Origin: Limnobacter sp. MED105
Lineage (GTDB): Bacteria; Pseudomonadota; Gammaproteobacteria; Burkholderiales; Burkholderiaceae_B
Assembly (NCBI RefSeq): GCF_000170915.1
Contig: NZ_ABCT01000018.1
Location: 1-51,984, forward strand
Direction of reading: 5' to 3'
DNA: 51,984 nucleotides
Below the pieces are notes generated by a model that had not been told where the DNA came from, made no database searches, and saw nothing but the letters and a program-made list of their open reading frames with translations. How positions within the stretch are numbered: the stretch's first letter is position 1; each line of letters starts with the position of its first letter. Positions 37,025 to 49,309 of the stretch are shown here, piece by piece. A program made the position numbers and the translations under genes.

Positions 37025-38002
37025 ATGGCTGTTTTTACACGCATTACCCAAACTGAACTGCAACAATGGCTGGAGGGCCGGGATTGCGGTGAATTGCTTT
37101 CATTTGAAGGCATTGAGTCGGGCATTGAAAACACCAATTATTTTGTGAACACCAGCAAGGGCCGGTTTGTTCTAACCCTGTTCGAAAAGCTGAAGGCGGA
37201 AGACCTTCCGTTTTACCTGGGCTTGATGAAACATCTGGCCAAAAAGGGCTTGGCTGTGCCTGGTCCGATACCCAATGCGCAGGGCGAGTTATTCAGCGAA
37301 CTGAATGGCAAACCTGCCACGTTGGTGAATTGCCTTGGCGGGAAATCGGTTGAGCGGCCCAATGCAGCCCAATGCCAACAAATTGGTCGATTTTGCGCAC
37401 AGGCTCACCTAGCGGTGGCTGATTTTCCTGGCAACACGCCCAACCCCCGAGGTCTGGCGTGGATTGAAAGTGCAATGAATGCCCTGGATTCATACCTGCC
37501 CAACCCGGTCAAAGAACTGTTGCACAGCGAAGTCCATCATCAGAAGGCGGTTGCTGAACGCCATGCCTACAGAATGCTGCCCAAAGGGGCAGTACACGCC
37601 GATCTGTTTCGCGACAATGCTTTGATGCAGGGCGATTCTCTTGGCGGGGTTATCGACTTTTATTTCGCTGGTGTAGATACCTTTTTGTTTGATCTCGCGG
37701 TGACCGCAAACGACTGGTGCATTGAACTGGCCAATGACAAGCCCGACCAGGGTGAACTCAAACCCGAACTGTTGGGTGCTTTGTTGAGTGGTTATCAAGA
37801 GGTTCGCAAATTGAACCCGCATGAGTGCGAACTTTGGCAAGACATGCTGCGCGCTGCAGGGCTTCGTTTTTGGACCTCCAGACTTTACGATTTTTACATG
37901 CCACGTGAAGCCGAAGTACTGAATGTGAAAGATCCAAAACATTTTGAACGCGTATTGCTTGCCCGCAGGCAGGGAATACCGCTTGCTCTTCAACCGAATT
38001 AA
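37025..38002 (+). CDS. thrB: Homoserine kinase, APH-type (ThrB)
   Basis: Phosphorylates L-homoserine for threonine synthesis. This is the type II enzyme of the aminoglycoside-phosphotransferase fold, not the GHMP-fold ThrB of E. coli. The 325 residues include FEGIESGIENTNYFV at the N-terminus, the catalytic loop GAVHADLFRDNALM (H191, D193, N198) and the metal-binding VIDFYFAG (D211). Its position after the LOG gene and close to polA is typical of Burkholderiales and Pseudomonas. thrC and hom are not in the window. Confidence 0.92.
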   Translation: MAVFTRITQTELQQWLEGRDCGELLSFEGIESGIENTNYFVNTSKGRFVLTLFEKLKAEDLPFYLGLMKHLAKKGLAVPGPIPNAQGELFSELNGKPATLVNCLGGKSVERPNAAQCQQIGRFCAQAHLAVADFPGNTPNPRGLAWIESAMNALDSYLPNPVKELLHSEVHHQKAVAERHAYRMLPKGAVHADLFRDNALMQGDSLGGVIDFYFAGVDTFLFDLAVTANDWCIELANDKPDQGELKPELLGALLSGYQEVRKLNPHECELWQDMLRAAGLRFWTSRLYDFYMPREAEVLNVKDPKHFERVLLARRQGIPLALQPN

Positions 38003-38014
38003 GGAAGTAATCAC

Positions 38015-38809
38015 TTGGCCAACTATGTACATACTTGCCCGCCAAGCGCGGGATGGGATTGGCTGATGCAGGGCGTGCAGCTATTCAGAAGCAAACCGGG
38101 CGAAATGTTCCTGTTCGGCAACACTTATCTTTTTATCATTCTTTTCATCGGGATACTGATCCCTTTCATCGGTGCTGCCGCGGTTGCTGTCGCATCACCC
38201 GCCTTGGGTTTTGGAATCATGCTGGCAGGCAAAATGGGGCAAAAAGGCTTGCGGGTCAGCCCTAGCGTTTTGTTCAACGCCTTTAGTCAGGACAACAGAA
38301 AACACCTACAGTCCTTGTTGATTTTGGGAGCAATTTACACCGCATGCTTTGCGTTGATCCGCCTGCTTGCACACCTTGTTCTTGGCGCACAACCCACGGT
38401 GTCGATTGACGACCTGCAAAAGGCCGATGCAGCAACCAGTGCCGCATTCATGGAGTACATGGTGCTGTATATGATCTTTATTGGCATCACCAGTATCCCG
38501 GTGTTGTTGGCATTCTGGTTTGCGCCGGTTTTGGTCGTTTGGCACAACATGAAACCCATGCAAGCCCTGTTTTCAAGCTGGATTGCTGTGTGGCGAAACA
38601 AAGGCAGCTTTCTGATTTATGGCATGGGTTGGCTTATTTTGGGTTTGGGTTTTTCATCGGTGTTCGTTGTTTTATTCACGTTGTTGGGCTTGCCTGCCGC
38701 GTTCGTGAGTGCACTGAACATGATGTGCGTGGCGCTGGTGATGGCGGTGTCGCTATGTACCTTTTACCCAACCTACAAAGCAGTGTTTGAGCACGATCCA
38801 ACCGAGTGA
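38015..38809 (+). CDS. BPSS1780-family membrane protein
   Basis: Predicted integral inner-membrane protein of unknown function. A TTG at 38015 is the best start because AAGGAAG lies about 7 bases upstream and the N-terminus (PPSAGWDWLMQGVQLFRSKPG) then matches the family pattern of a conserved GW...W...G...F segment before the first helix. The 264 residues contain about six hydrophobic helices: two close together near 33-70, then near 100-120, 147-175, 200-222 and 225-248. There is no catalytic motif. It starts 12 bases after thrB, so co-expression is likely. The family name is recalled and could not be verified by search. Confidence 0.8.
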   Translation: MANYVHTCPPSAGWDWLMQGVQLFRSKPGEMFLFGNTYLFIILFIGILIPFIGAAAVAVASPALGFGIMLAGKMGQKGLRVSPSVLFNAFSQDNRKHLQSLLILGAIYTACFALIRLLAHLVLGAQPTVSIDDLQKADAATSAAFMEYMVLYMIFIGITSIPVLLAFWFAPVLVVWHNMKPMQALFSSWIAVWRNKGSFLIYGMGWLILGLGFSSVFVVLFTLLGLPAAFVSALNMMCVALVMAVSLCTFYPTYKAVFEHDPTE

Positions 38810-39075
38810 CCGGCCTGGACTGCAGCCTCTCGGTGCTTGTTAATTGCCCTATCGGCTTGGGTTCCGATCTCTCGCCAGAAAACCTGTTGATCCCTTGCTT
38901 AGCCTCGCGGTGCCTGAGAACGACCCTCCTAAACTGCGGGTCGGGTCCGTTCTCTGTCGCCCATGCTGGGCAACACCGGCTCTGCTCGGCACGCAAGGGC
39001 AGGTTTTCTTGAAGGCGAGGCGATCGAAACACCGCCGCCGATTGGGCAACACAGAGCAGCGTCGCCCCTTCAAGT
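38810..39075. other. 266-base GC-rich spacer without a supported gene
   Basis: This convergent spacer between the membrane-protein gene and uvrD is richer in G+C than other spacers here. It contains a degenerate direct repeat, AGCCTCTCGGTGCTTG at 38824-38839 and AGCCTCGCGGTGCCTG at 38901-38916 (14 of 16 identical, period 77). GGGCAACAC also occurs twice (38968 and 39044). Overlapping open frames on both strands have no recognisable motif and extend into uvrD or its neighbour, so I do not call a gene. A dispersed intergenic repeat is possible. Confidence 0.45.
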
Positions 39076-41307
39076 TCAACTCCGCTCAAGCTTCGCCAAA
39101 CTCAGCATCAGCCACTTCATGCCTTGGCGACCAAAGTTGATCTGAATTCTTTGGTCGTCACCCTCGCCCTCATAAGCTACCACTACACCGCTACCAAACT
39201 TGGCATGATTCACACCCGTGCCGATGTCGTAGGGTCGCTTGGCGGCTTTGTTGCTGTAACCCACGTTGAGCGTTTTATTTTGCCCCCACACTTTGGAATC
39301 AAGCGCATCCCAACCCTGGCTGGCAATGTGCGCACGTTTTGGAGTAAGCCATTTCAATACCTCTTCAGGCAACTCATCGAGAAAACGAGAACGAAGGTGG
39401 TAACGAATTTGCCCGTGCAACATTCGCTGCTGTGCATGGCTTAAAAACAGTTGTTCCCGTGCGCGGGTAATGGCCACATACATCAAGCGACGCTCTTCTT
39501 CCACGGCCTCTACGCTGGTGCCATCGCCACCCTCCACGGAATTGCCGATGCTGTTCTCATGCGGGAACAACCCTTCTTCCAAACCCGTCACGAAAACACA
39601 TTTGAACTCCAGCCCTTTGGCAGAATGCGCTGTCATCAATTGAATGGCCTCTTGACCCGCCGCCGCTGCGTTGTCACCCGCCTCAAGCGAGGCATGAGAA
39701 AGAAAATCAGCCAGCGGCGTAATCAACTTTTCTTCGTCCACCATCGTGGCCGCTGCATCTTGGTAATAACCTTCAGCAATCGCGAACGAGGCAGCCGCAT
39801 TCACCAATTCTTTCAAGTTTTCAACACGGTCTTCACCATCTTTGTCGGCCTGAAAATGAGCCACCAAACCTGATTCATTGATTACCTTGTCGACCAAATC
39901 GGCAAGGCTCAAGCCACGTGTTTCAAATCGCATGCGCTCGATCAAATCGGCAAATTTTTTCAAACCGGCCTGCGCCCGACCTTCCATGCGATGAATGGCA
40001 CGGTACAGCGAAGTGCCCTGCGCCGTGGAAATGTCTTGCAGTTGCTCCACGCTACGTGCACCAATGCCACGCGCAGGAAAATTCACAACGCGTGAAAAAG
40101 AGTTGTCGTCGTCTGCGTTGTCCATCAAACGCAAATAAGCCAGTGCGTGCTTGATTTCAGCGCGTTCAAAAAAGCGCAAACCGCCGTACACACGATAAGG
40201 CATGCCGGCATTGAACAAGGCTTGTTCCACCACGCGGGATTGAGCGTTCGAGCGATACAGAATCGCAATATCGGATCTACCGTAACCTTCCTCAAGCACC
40301 AGTTTTTTAATTCGATCGATGATAAAAGCCGCCTCATCCTGATCGCTCGTGGCCTCATACACCCGGATTGCCTCACCCTCGCCGGCCTCGGTCCACAACT
40401 CCTTTCCCAGACGAGCCTTGTTGTGCGCAATCAGTACGTTGGCTGCTTTCAACACATTGCCAACTGAACGGTAGTTTTGCTCCAGCTTGATGCGATTCTG
40501 CACATTGAAATCATTCTCAAACTGCACCATGTTGGCCACGCGCGCACCGCGGAAGGCGTAAATGGATTGGTCATCATCGCCCACTGCAAAAATGCAGCCT
40601 TGGGGGCCAGCCAGCCGCTTTAACCAGTTGTATTGCAAGCTGTTGGTGTCTTGAAACTCGTCCACCAAAATGTATTTGAAACGAGCCTGGTAATGTTCAC
40701 GCAACGCCGGGTTTGCGCCCAACAGTTCGAATGAACGCAACAACAACTCGGCAAAATCAACTACCCCCTCACGCTGGCATTGGGCTTCATAGGCCTCGTA
40801 CAACCGAACCATCATGCGGTGGTATTCGTCGTGCGCCTCGACGTCTTTGGGGCGCAAACCTTGATCTTTCGCCGAACCGACGAAGTAGCTCAACTGTTTG
40901 GGCGGAAATTTTTCAGCATCAATACCCAGCACTTTGTACATCCGCTTGATCGCGGAAAGCTGGTCTTGCATGTCCAGAATCTGAAAGGCTTGCGGCAATC
41001 CGGCTTCCTTCCAGTGGGCCCGCAACATGCGATTGCACAGGCCGTGAAAAGTACCCACCCACATGCTGCGAGTGTTAATCGGCAGCATGGTTGAAATGCG
41101 GTGCAGCATTTCCTTGGCCGCCTTATTGGTGAAGGTAACCGCCAATACCCCATTGGGGCCCACCTGCCCGGTTTGAATCAACCACGCAATGCGAGCTGTG
41201 AGCACCTTGGTTTTGCCACTGCCAGCCCCTGCCAGAATCAGTGCCGATTCACGGGGCAAGGTGACGGCTGCCAGTTGTTCAGGGTTCAGGCTATCAAGTA
41301 AAGACAC
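39076..41307 (-). CDS. uvrD: UvrD/Rep-type ATP-dependent DNA helicase (DNA helicase II)
   Basis: Superfamily 1A 3'-5' helicase used in nucleotide-excision and mismatch repair and in removing proteins from DNA. The 743-residue protein has the Q motif LNPEQLAAV, Walker A GAGSGKT (27-33), motif Ia TFTNKAAKEM, Walker B VDEFQDTN near 225, motif III GDDDQSIYAFRGA, motif IV LEQNYRS, motif V TAHSAKGLEF and motif VI YVAITRAREQLFL. The length and C-terminal Tudor-like tail (GTGVNHAKFGSGVVVAYEGEG) fit UvrD/PcrA rather than Rep. It starts with GTG (41307). It diverges from leuS. Confidence 0.96.
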   Translation of the reverse strand: MSLLDSLNPEQLAAVTLPRESALILAGAGSGKTKVLTARIAWLIQTGQVGPNGVLAVTFTNKAAKEMLHRISTMLPINTRSMWVGTFHGLCNRMLRAHWKEAGLPQAFQILDMQDQLSAIKRMYKVLGIDAEKFPPKQLSYFVGSAKDQGLRPKDVEAHDEYHRMMVRLYEAYEAQCQREGVVDFAELLLRSFELLGANPALREHYQARFKYILVDEFQDTNSLQYNWLKRLAGPQGCIFAVGDDDQSIYAFRGARVANMVQFENDFNVQNRIKLEQNYRSVGNVLKAANVLIAHNKARLGKELWTEAGEGEAIRVYEATSDQDEAAFIIDRIKKLVLEEGYGRSDIAILYRSNAQSRVVEQALFNAGMPYRVYGGLRFFERAEIKHALAYLRLMDNADDDNSFSRVVNFPARGIGARSVEQLQDISTAQGTSLYRAIHRMEGRAQAGLKKFADLIERMRFETRGLSLADLVDKVINESGLVAHFQADKDGEDRVENLKELVNAAASFAIAEGYYQDAAATMVDEEKLITPLADFLSHASLEAGDNAAAAGQEAIQLMTAHSAKGLEFKCVFVTGLEEGLFPHENSIGNSVEGGDGTSVEAVEEERRLMYVAITRAREQLFLSHAQQRMLHGQIRYHLRSRFLDELPEEVLKWLTPKRAHIASQGWDALDSKVWGQNKTLNVGYSNKAAKRPYDIGTGVNHAKFGSGVVVAYEGEGDDQRIQINFGRQGMKWLMLSLAKLERS

Positions 41308-41394
41308 GGCTTCTCACATCAAAAATGGGTTTTGCTGTTGATTTTAACAGTGATTGCCCCACCTGCCTTGCCCGTAAAAAACGAAAAAGCCCGA

Positions 41395-44117
<2,723 letters not shown>

Positions 44118-44145
44118 GATCGACCCCAACAACAAGCGAGTCTTT

Positions 44146-44655
44146 ATGAAACGATTTTTTCAAACCATCGCCCTGCTGGCAACAACCCTGGCACTGACCG
44201 CCTGCGGCTTTCAGTTGCGTGGCCAGTACAACTTCGACTTTGAGAAAATCGAATTGCGCGGCATGGAAAATTCTGAAATGAACCGCAACATGGACTTGCA
44301 ACTTCAGATTCTGAACTTGAAGGTGAACCCACCTGAAGGTGCCCCTTTGAAGTTGAATTTGATCAGCGAAGCACGAGATCGCAGTATCGTCACCTTCAGT
44401 GCAACTGGTCGCGCCCGTGAGGTACGAATTACCTATGAACTGCTTTACAGCGTGGTGGACAAAAACGGAGACTTCCTGATTGCCACCAGCCAACTGAGCC
44501 AACGCCGGGAACTGACTTACACCGACGATCAAATTTTGGGCAAGGAAGCCGAGGAAAACCAGCTGTACACTGAAATGCAACGTGACATTGCACGCCAGAT
44601 TACCGGGCGGCTTAGCGCCTTGCAGTTGGGACCAAAGGGGCAAACGGCGAAATGA
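44146..44655 (+). CDS. lptE: LPS-assembly lipoprotein LptE
   Basis: Outer-membrane lipoprotein that plugs the LptD barrel and helps deliver LPS to the cell surface. From MKRFFQTIAL (44146) it has 169 residues with a lipoprotein signal; the lipobox LTAC places the lipidated cysteine at residue 20, followed by GFQLRGQ, the family hallmark. The C-terminal helix (EENQLYTEMQRDIARQITGRL) is also typical. The order leuS-lptE-holA is conserved in proteobacteria. Its TGA overlaps the holA ATG by 4 bases. Confidence 0.96.
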   Translation: MKRFFQTIALLATTLALTACGFQLRGQYNFDFEKIELRGMENSEMNRNMDLQLQILNLKVNPPEGAPLKLNLISEARDRSIVTFSATGRAREVRITYELLYSVVDKNGDFLIATSQLSQRRELTYTDDQILGKEAEENQLYTEMQRDIARQITGRLSALQLGPKGQTAK

Positions 44656-45692
44656 AACAGATTGCGCTTGACACCTGGTTGAACGACGGCGCAAACACCG
44701 CTTTGCCACAACTGCTGTGCGTATTTACAGATGAACCCCTGTTTGCGACCCAGGCTGCCGACCTGTACCGTCAACGACTGAAAAAACAAACCGATTACCA
44801 GCGACATATTGTTGAAGTGGATCGGCAATTTGACCCACAGGAGTTTTTATCGCTGTTTGCTGAAGCCTCCCTGTTTGGCGATGTTTCGCTGGTTGATTTG
44901 CGAATTAATCAACCCAAACTCAGCAAGGAAGCTGCGGAAGCCTTGGGCAAAGCAGCGCAGTGGATCGCTGCCGGTGACACCGGGCATTACCTGCTGGTGA
45001 GCGCTCCCAAACTGAATAAAACCCAGGAAAAAAGTGCCGGTTTTGCTGATTTGCTGGCAAAAGGATGCGAGATAGCCTGTCGCCCGGTGGGTGCAGACAC
45101 CCTGCCCGGCTGGATCGCGCAAGCTGCAAAACGCAAAGGTGTGCAACTGGACCGAGAAACCTGCAGTTGGTTGGCCGAGAAAACCGAGGGCAACCTGCTG
45201 GTGGCACACCAAACCATAGAAAAGCTGGCGCTTGAGCACCAAGGAGCTGTGGCCATTGAACAGGTGCAAGGCATGGTTGCCAATTCTGCACGCTTTAACG
45301 TGTTCGACCTTGGTGGCAGCTTGCTGGCCGGGGACGCCAAGCGAATTACCCGAATGATGGAGGGACTGGAAGCCGAAGGCGAAGCCCCCACTTTGGTACT
45401 TTGGGCCTTGCAAGAAGAAATTCGTGCCATTCGCGACACACAGCAAGCCATGCGGCGCGGAATGTCTTTGTCGGATGCCTGCCGACAAAATAGAATTTGG
45501 GGACAGAGGCAGAATCACATTGCAGCCGCCCTGAAACGCCACAACCCTGGCAGCCTTCAAAAACTGACCGCTTGGTGTTATGCCGCCGAAAAAACCATCA
45601 AAGGCATGAAACAGGGCAACCCCTGGACCCTGTTTGAGATTATAGGCCTAGGCGTGGCGGGCATTGAACCGCCCGAACTTTGGAACACCTGA
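44652..45692 (+). CDS. holA: DNA polymerase III subunit delta (HolA)
   Basis: Clamp-loader subunit that opens the beta sliding clamp. The 346-residue protein shows the delta pattern: [19 protein letters not shown] near the N-terminus, the clamp-contact region [33 protein letters not shown], and the C-terminal [19 protein letters not shown]. It has no working P-loop, as expected of delta. It overlaps lptE by 4 bases, and proA follows after 13 bases. Confidence 0.95.
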   Translation: MKQIALDTWLNDGANTALPQLLCVFTDEPLFATQAADLYRQRLKKQTDYQRHIVEVDRQFDPQEFLSLFAEASLFGDVSLVDLRINQPKLSKEAAEALGKAAQWIAAGDTGHYLLVSAPKLNKTQEKSAGFADLLAKGCEIACRPVGADTLPGWIAQAAKRKGVQLDRETCSWLAEKTEGNLLVAHQTIEKLALEHQGAVAIEQVQGMVANSARFNVFDLGGSLLAGDAKRITRMMEGLEAEGEAPTLVLWALQEEIRAIRDTQQAMRRGMSLSDACRQNRIWGQRQNHIAAALKRHNPGSLQKLTAWCYAAEKTIKGMKQGNPWTLFEIIGLGVAGIEPPELWNT

Positions 45693-45705
45693 AAGAGCAA
45701 GTAAC

Positions 45706-46962
45706 ATGAGTATCGAACAACAAATTCTGGCCATCGGCAAAAAGGCCCGCGCAGCCGCTGTTTACATGGCCAAAGCCAACACGCACGCCAAAAATACTGC
45801 GCTGCTTGAAACAGCCAAGCTGATTCGGGCCAACAAGGCTGCGTTAACCGAGGCGAATCAAGCCGACATGGCTCAGGCTCAATCGAATGGCCTGGACGCC
45901 GCATTGCTGGATCGTTTGGCTTTGAGTGACAAGGCCATCGAAACCATGGCCGAAGGCCTGGAACAAATTGCCCAGCTGCCTGACCCGATCGGCGAGATGA
46001 CTGACTTCAAGAACCGCCCCTCCGGCATTCAAGTTGGAAAAATGCGCGTGCCGCTGGGCGTCATTGGCATTATTTATGAAAGTCGCCCGAATGTAACCGT
46101 GGATGCGGCCGGCCTGTGCATCAAATCAGGCAACAGCACCATTTTGCGCGGCGGCTCTGAGGCATTCCGGTGCAACCAGGCCCTGGCAGCGATCGTTGCT
46201 CAAGGTTTGGAAGCAGCGGGCCTGCCAGCGGATGCTGTGCAGGTTATTGACACCACCGACCGCGCTGCTGTGGGCACATTGATCACCATGACTGAGTACG
46301 TTGACGTGATTGTTCCCCGTGGCGGCAAAGGTCTGATTGAGCGTATTTCCCGCGATGCCAAAGTGCCTGTGATCAAGCACCTCGACGGCATTTGCCATGT
46401 ATTCATTGATGAGTCTGCAAACCTCACGCATGCAGTCAATATTGCAGAGAACGCGAAAACCCATCGCTACGGCACCTGCAACACCATGGAAACCCTGCTG
46501 GTTCACACCCATGTGGCCAAGCCAGCGTTGGCGGAACTTGCGCAGCGTTATGCAGCCAAAGGTGTTGAGCTGCGTGGCTGCAAACGCACCATGGCACTGT
46601 TGCCCAGCGTGAAAGCGGCTTCTGAGGAAGACTGGAGCACTGAATATTTGGCGCCTATTTTGTCGATCAAGGTGGTCGACAGTCTTGATGAAGCCATTGC
46701 GCACATCAACCACTATGGCTCGCATCACACCGACAGCATCGTGACTGAAAACCACGGACACGCCATGCGCTTCATTCGTGAAGTGGATTCAGCCTCTGTC
46801 ATGGTGAATGCCTCTACCCGTTTCGCAGACGGGTTTGAGTATGGCCTGGGTGCTGAAATCGGTATTTCAACCGACAAAATTCATGCGCGTGGCCCGGTAG
46901 GCCTTGAAGGCCTGACCAGCCAAAAGTACGTGGTGTTTGGCCACGGTGAAACAAGAAACTGA
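45706..46962 (+). CDS. proA: Gamma-glutamyl phosphate reductase (ProA)
   Basis: NADPH-dependent reduction of gamma-glutamyl phosphate to glutamate-5-semialdehyde in proline synthesis. From [10 protein letters not shown] (45706) it has 418 residues. The NADP-binding [23 protein letters not shown] region, the catalytic Cys258 in [11 protein letters not shown] and the C-terminal [17 protein letters not shown] are all typical. The other proline gene in the window is proC, 5 kb away; proB is not present. Confidence 0.97.
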   Translation: MSIEQQILAIGKKARAAAVYMAKANTHAKNTALLETAKLIRANKAALTEANQADMAQAQSNGLDAALLDRLALSDKAIETMAEGLEQIAQLPDPIGEMTDFKNRPSGIQVGKMRVPLGVIGIIYESRPNVTVDAAGLCIKSGNSTILRGGSEAFRCNQALAAIVAQGLEAAGLPADAVQVIDTTDRAAVGTLITMTEYVDVIVPRGGKGLIERISRDAKVPVIKHLDGICHVFIDESANLTHAVNIAENAKTHRYGTCNTMETLLVHTHVAKPALAELAQRYAAKGVELRGCKRTMALLPSVKAASEEDWSTEYLAPILSIKVVDSLDEAIAHINHYGSHHTDSIVTENHGHAMRFIREVDSASVMVNASTRFADGFEYGLGAEIGISTDKIHARGPVGLEGLTSQKYVVFGHGETRN

Positions 46963-46989
46963 TTGATTCAAAACTAACTGGAGCAGTAC

Positions 46990-47421
46990 ATGGACGGTTA
47001 CCTTTGGGTGAAAGCCTTTCACATTTTGTTTGTCGCTTCCTGGTTCGCAGGTTTGTTTTACCTGCCCAGAATTTTCGTGAACATGGCCATGGAAACAGAG
47101 CCCGCCGCCACAGCACGCCTGCTGCAAATGGCGAAAAAGCTTTACAAGTTCATGACCCTTTTGGCGATTCCTGCCTTGTTACTTGGTTTTGCGCTGGTGG
47201 GGGTATACCAAATTGGCGTGGGTGGACAAAGCGGCTGGCTACACGCGAAAATTTTCGTTGTTTTCGCGATTGCCGGTTACCACTACAGTTGTGGCCGCAT
47301 TCTTCGCAAATTTGAAGCAGGCCAAAATACCCGCAGTCACACCTATTTCCGATGGTTCAATGAAGTACCTGTGGTACTCATGGCCATTGCCATCATTCTG
47401 GTGGTTGTTAAACCTTTCTAA
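46990..47421 (+). CDS. hemJ: HemJ-like protoporphyrinogen IX oxidase (CopD/TIGR00701 membrane family)
   Basis: Predicted four-helix inner-membrane protein that oxidises protoporphyrinogen IX to protoporphyrin IX in haem synthesis. The 143 residues contain the conserved KAFHILFVASWFAGLFYLPR (8-27, with His11), LHAKIFVVFAIAGYHYSCGR (around 85-104) and a final helix ending FNEVPVVLMAIAIILVVVKPF. These fit HemJ better than the copper-resistance CopD domain. No hemG or hemY is present in the window. It is in the leuS operon. Confidence 0.85.
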   Translation: MDGYLWVKAFHILFVASWFAGLFYLPRIFVNMAMETEPAATARLLQMAKKLYKFMTLLAIPALLLGFALVGVYQIGVGGQSGWLHAKIFVVFAIAGYHYSCGRILRKFEAGQNTRSHTYFRWFNEVPVVLMAIAIILVVVKPF

Positions 47422-47436
47422 TTTTTAAAGTAATTC

Positions 47437-48762
47437 ATGCCCTATTCAAACCCGAATCATTCCAAGCCGAACAACGCCGGCAAACCCGCCGGTCAGCAAC
47501 ACAACTCCACCAAACAGAGTGTGTTCAACTGCTTTGCAAGCTGCCCGCGTGGTCTGGAAGAAATTCTGGTCGCTGAACTGGAAAGCATGGGTGCTCAAAA
47601 AACCCGCGCAGTCACTGGTGGTTGTACATTCGAGGCCAGCTGGCGCCAAGCCACCCGCATGACCTACTGGACACGGTTTGCAGGCCGCATCGGGCTTGAA
47701 CTGGCACGAGGAGAGTGCACCAGCGAAGATGAGTTCTATCACATTGCCAAATCTGTTGATTGGCACAACTGGTTCAAGCTTTCCAACACCTTCCGCGTGG
47801 ATTTGAACAACCTGGGTGCTGACATTCAAAGTGTTCGCTTCACCCAACTTCGCTTGAAAGATGCAGTGTGCGATGCATTTCTCGAACGTTTCGATGAACG
47901 CCCGAATATCAGCGTTGAAGCACCCGATGTACGAATTTTCGCAGCCATTAACCCCACTGAAGCCATGGTGTACATCGATCTGGCTGGTGAAAACCTATTC
48001 AAGCGCGGCTGGCGCGAAGAAGCTGGCGTGGCACCCTTGAAAGAAAACCTGGCTGCCGGTTTGTGGCACATTGCGCGCCAAAGCGAAGCTGGCAAAAATG
48101 CCGATGTGTTTCTGGATCCATTTTGCGGCAGTGGTACTTTGGTGATCGAATCACTGTCCCAGCTGTGCGATCGTGCCCCGGGCCTGGAGCGGGCATTTGC
48201 TTTTGAAAACCTGAAACCCTTCACCCCCGAGTGGGGCAAAGAACTTCAAGAAGACGCCAATCGCCGCTTCAATGCAGGATTGGACAAAGCGCTCACCACA
48301 CCTTATTTCCAATGGTACGCCAGCGATATCACTGAACTGTTGATTGACATTGCCCAGGAAAATCTGGCGCGTGCCGGTTTCGAAGAACTTCTGGACGCGG
48401 GTATTGTTCAGTTCGCGCAGCGCGATGCCCTCACCGTAGAACCTCCGTCACCAAGCGGCATTGTGTTCAGCAATCCACCCTACGGCGAACGTGTGCGCGC
48501 CAAAGGTGCAGATGTACCCGAAGATGAGGCCTATGAGCGACTGTTCAAGGCCTACGGCGATCATCTGAAAATGAATTTTTCCGGCTGGACCGCATTTTTG
48601 TTCTCCGGCGATCTGGAAATCAAGAAAACGCTGGGACTCAGCCCCAAGCGCAAACGCCCCTTGTTCAACGGACCCATTGAATGCCGCCTGTTTGAAATTC
48701 CGTTGACCCGTGGGGTGTATCGACCACGGGCAACCTCGGAACAACCGCCAGAAGAAAGCTAA
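47437..48762 (+). CDS. THUMP-domain rRNA methyltransferase, RlmL-type
   Basis: Predicted 23S rRNA (guanine-N2) methyltransferase equivalent to the N-terminal half of E. coli RlmKL. The 441-residue protein has a low-complexity N-terminal tail (1-25), FASCPRGLEEILVAELES, a THUMP domain (about 70-190), then the methyltransferase domain with DPFCGSGTLVIES (227-239) for SAM and SNPPYGER (345-352), the catalytic NPPY. The second RlmK domain is absent, as usual in Betaproteobacteria. It is last in the leuS operon and converges on gpx, with 1 base between the stops. The exact target base (G2445 in E. coli numbering) is inferred. Confidence 0.88.
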   Translation: MPYSNPNHSKPNNAGKPAGQQHNSTKQSVFNCFASCPRGLEEILVAELESMGAQKTRAVTGGCTFEASWRQATRMTYWTRFAGRIGLELARGECTSEDEFYHIAKSVDWHNWFKLSNTFRVDLNNLGADIQSVRFTQLRLKDAVCDAFLERFDERPNISVEAPDVRIFAAINPTEAMVYIDLAGENLFKRGWREEAGVAPLKENLAAGLWHIARQSEAGKNADVFLDPFCGSGTLVIESLSQLCDRAPGLERAFAFENLKPFTPEWGKELQEDANRRFNAGLDKALTTPYFQWYASDITELLIDIAQENLARAGFEELLDAGIVQFAQRDALTVEPPSPSGIVFSNPPYGERVRAKGADVPEDEAYERLFKAYGDHLKMNFSGWTAFLFSGDLEIKKTLGLSPKRKRPLFNGPIECRLFEIPLTRGVYRPRATSEQPPEES

Positions 48763-48763
48763 A

Positions 48764-49252
48764 TCACTCTGCCAACAGCTTGGCAATGTCGGCTTTCAAA
48801 TCAGCGGGCTTGGTGGTGGGAGCGTAGCGGTCGTAAACCTCACCATTCTTGCGCACCAAAAATTTTGTGAAATTCCACTTGATGGCCTCGGTGCCTAAAA
48901 TGCCTTTGGCCTGAGAAGTCAGATACTTGAACAAGGGGTGTGCATCGCTGCCTTTCACATCCACCTTTTCCGCCATCAAAAAATCAACGCCGTAATTTTT
49001 CTGGCAAAAACTGGCAATCACTTCTTCAGTGCCGGGCTCTTGTCCACCAAACTGATTGCAGGGAAAACCAATAATCACCAAACCTTTCTGGCCTAATTCT
49101 GTGTGCAATTCCTGCAAACCTTCGTACTGCGGGGTAAAGCCACACTTGCTGGCTGTATTCACAATCAACAGTACCTTGCCCTGAAAATCAGCCAGGCTCA
49201 GCGGCTTACCATCGAGGGTTTTGCTTGAAAACTCGTACACATTGCTTGCCAT
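48764..49252 (-). CDS. Glutathione peroxidase-family peroxidase (cysteine type)
   Basis: Thiol peroxidase that reduces hydroperoxides, probably using thioredoxin rather than glutathione as such cysteine homologues often do. The 162-residue protein has the peroxidatic Cys37 in NTASKCGFTPQY (a Cys codon, not UGA/selenocysteine), FPCNQFGGQEPG with the conserved Gln71, and WNFTKFLV with Trp and Asn, completing the catalytic tetrad. The start is MASNVYEF. It lies 57 bases after pilT and may be read from its own promoter. Confidence 0.94.
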   Translation of the reverse strand: MASNVYEFSSKTLDGKPLSLADFQGKVLLIVNTASKCGFTPQYEGLQELHTELGQKGLVIIGFPCNQFGGQEPGTEEVIASFCQKNYGVDFLMAEKVDVKGSDAHPLFKYLTSQAKGILGTEAIKWNFTKFLVRKNGEVYDRYAPTTKPADLKADIAKLLAE

Positions 49253-49309
49253 GGGAAGTGCCTTCCAAATATTTAATGAAAAACAAGTTTACCCGCAAAC
49301 CTGAATGGC

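Noticed and set aside
38844-39140. Small frames on both strands in the uvrD spacer (such as 38844-39140 plus and 38676-39089 minus)
   Set aside because: They overlap neighbouring genes, have no ribosome site and no recognised motif. Reported as an unexplained spacer instead.
48764-49252. Selenocysteine-type glutathione peroxidase
   Set aside because: The peroxidatic residue is encoded by a normal Cys codon (Cys37) and there is no in-frame TGA.
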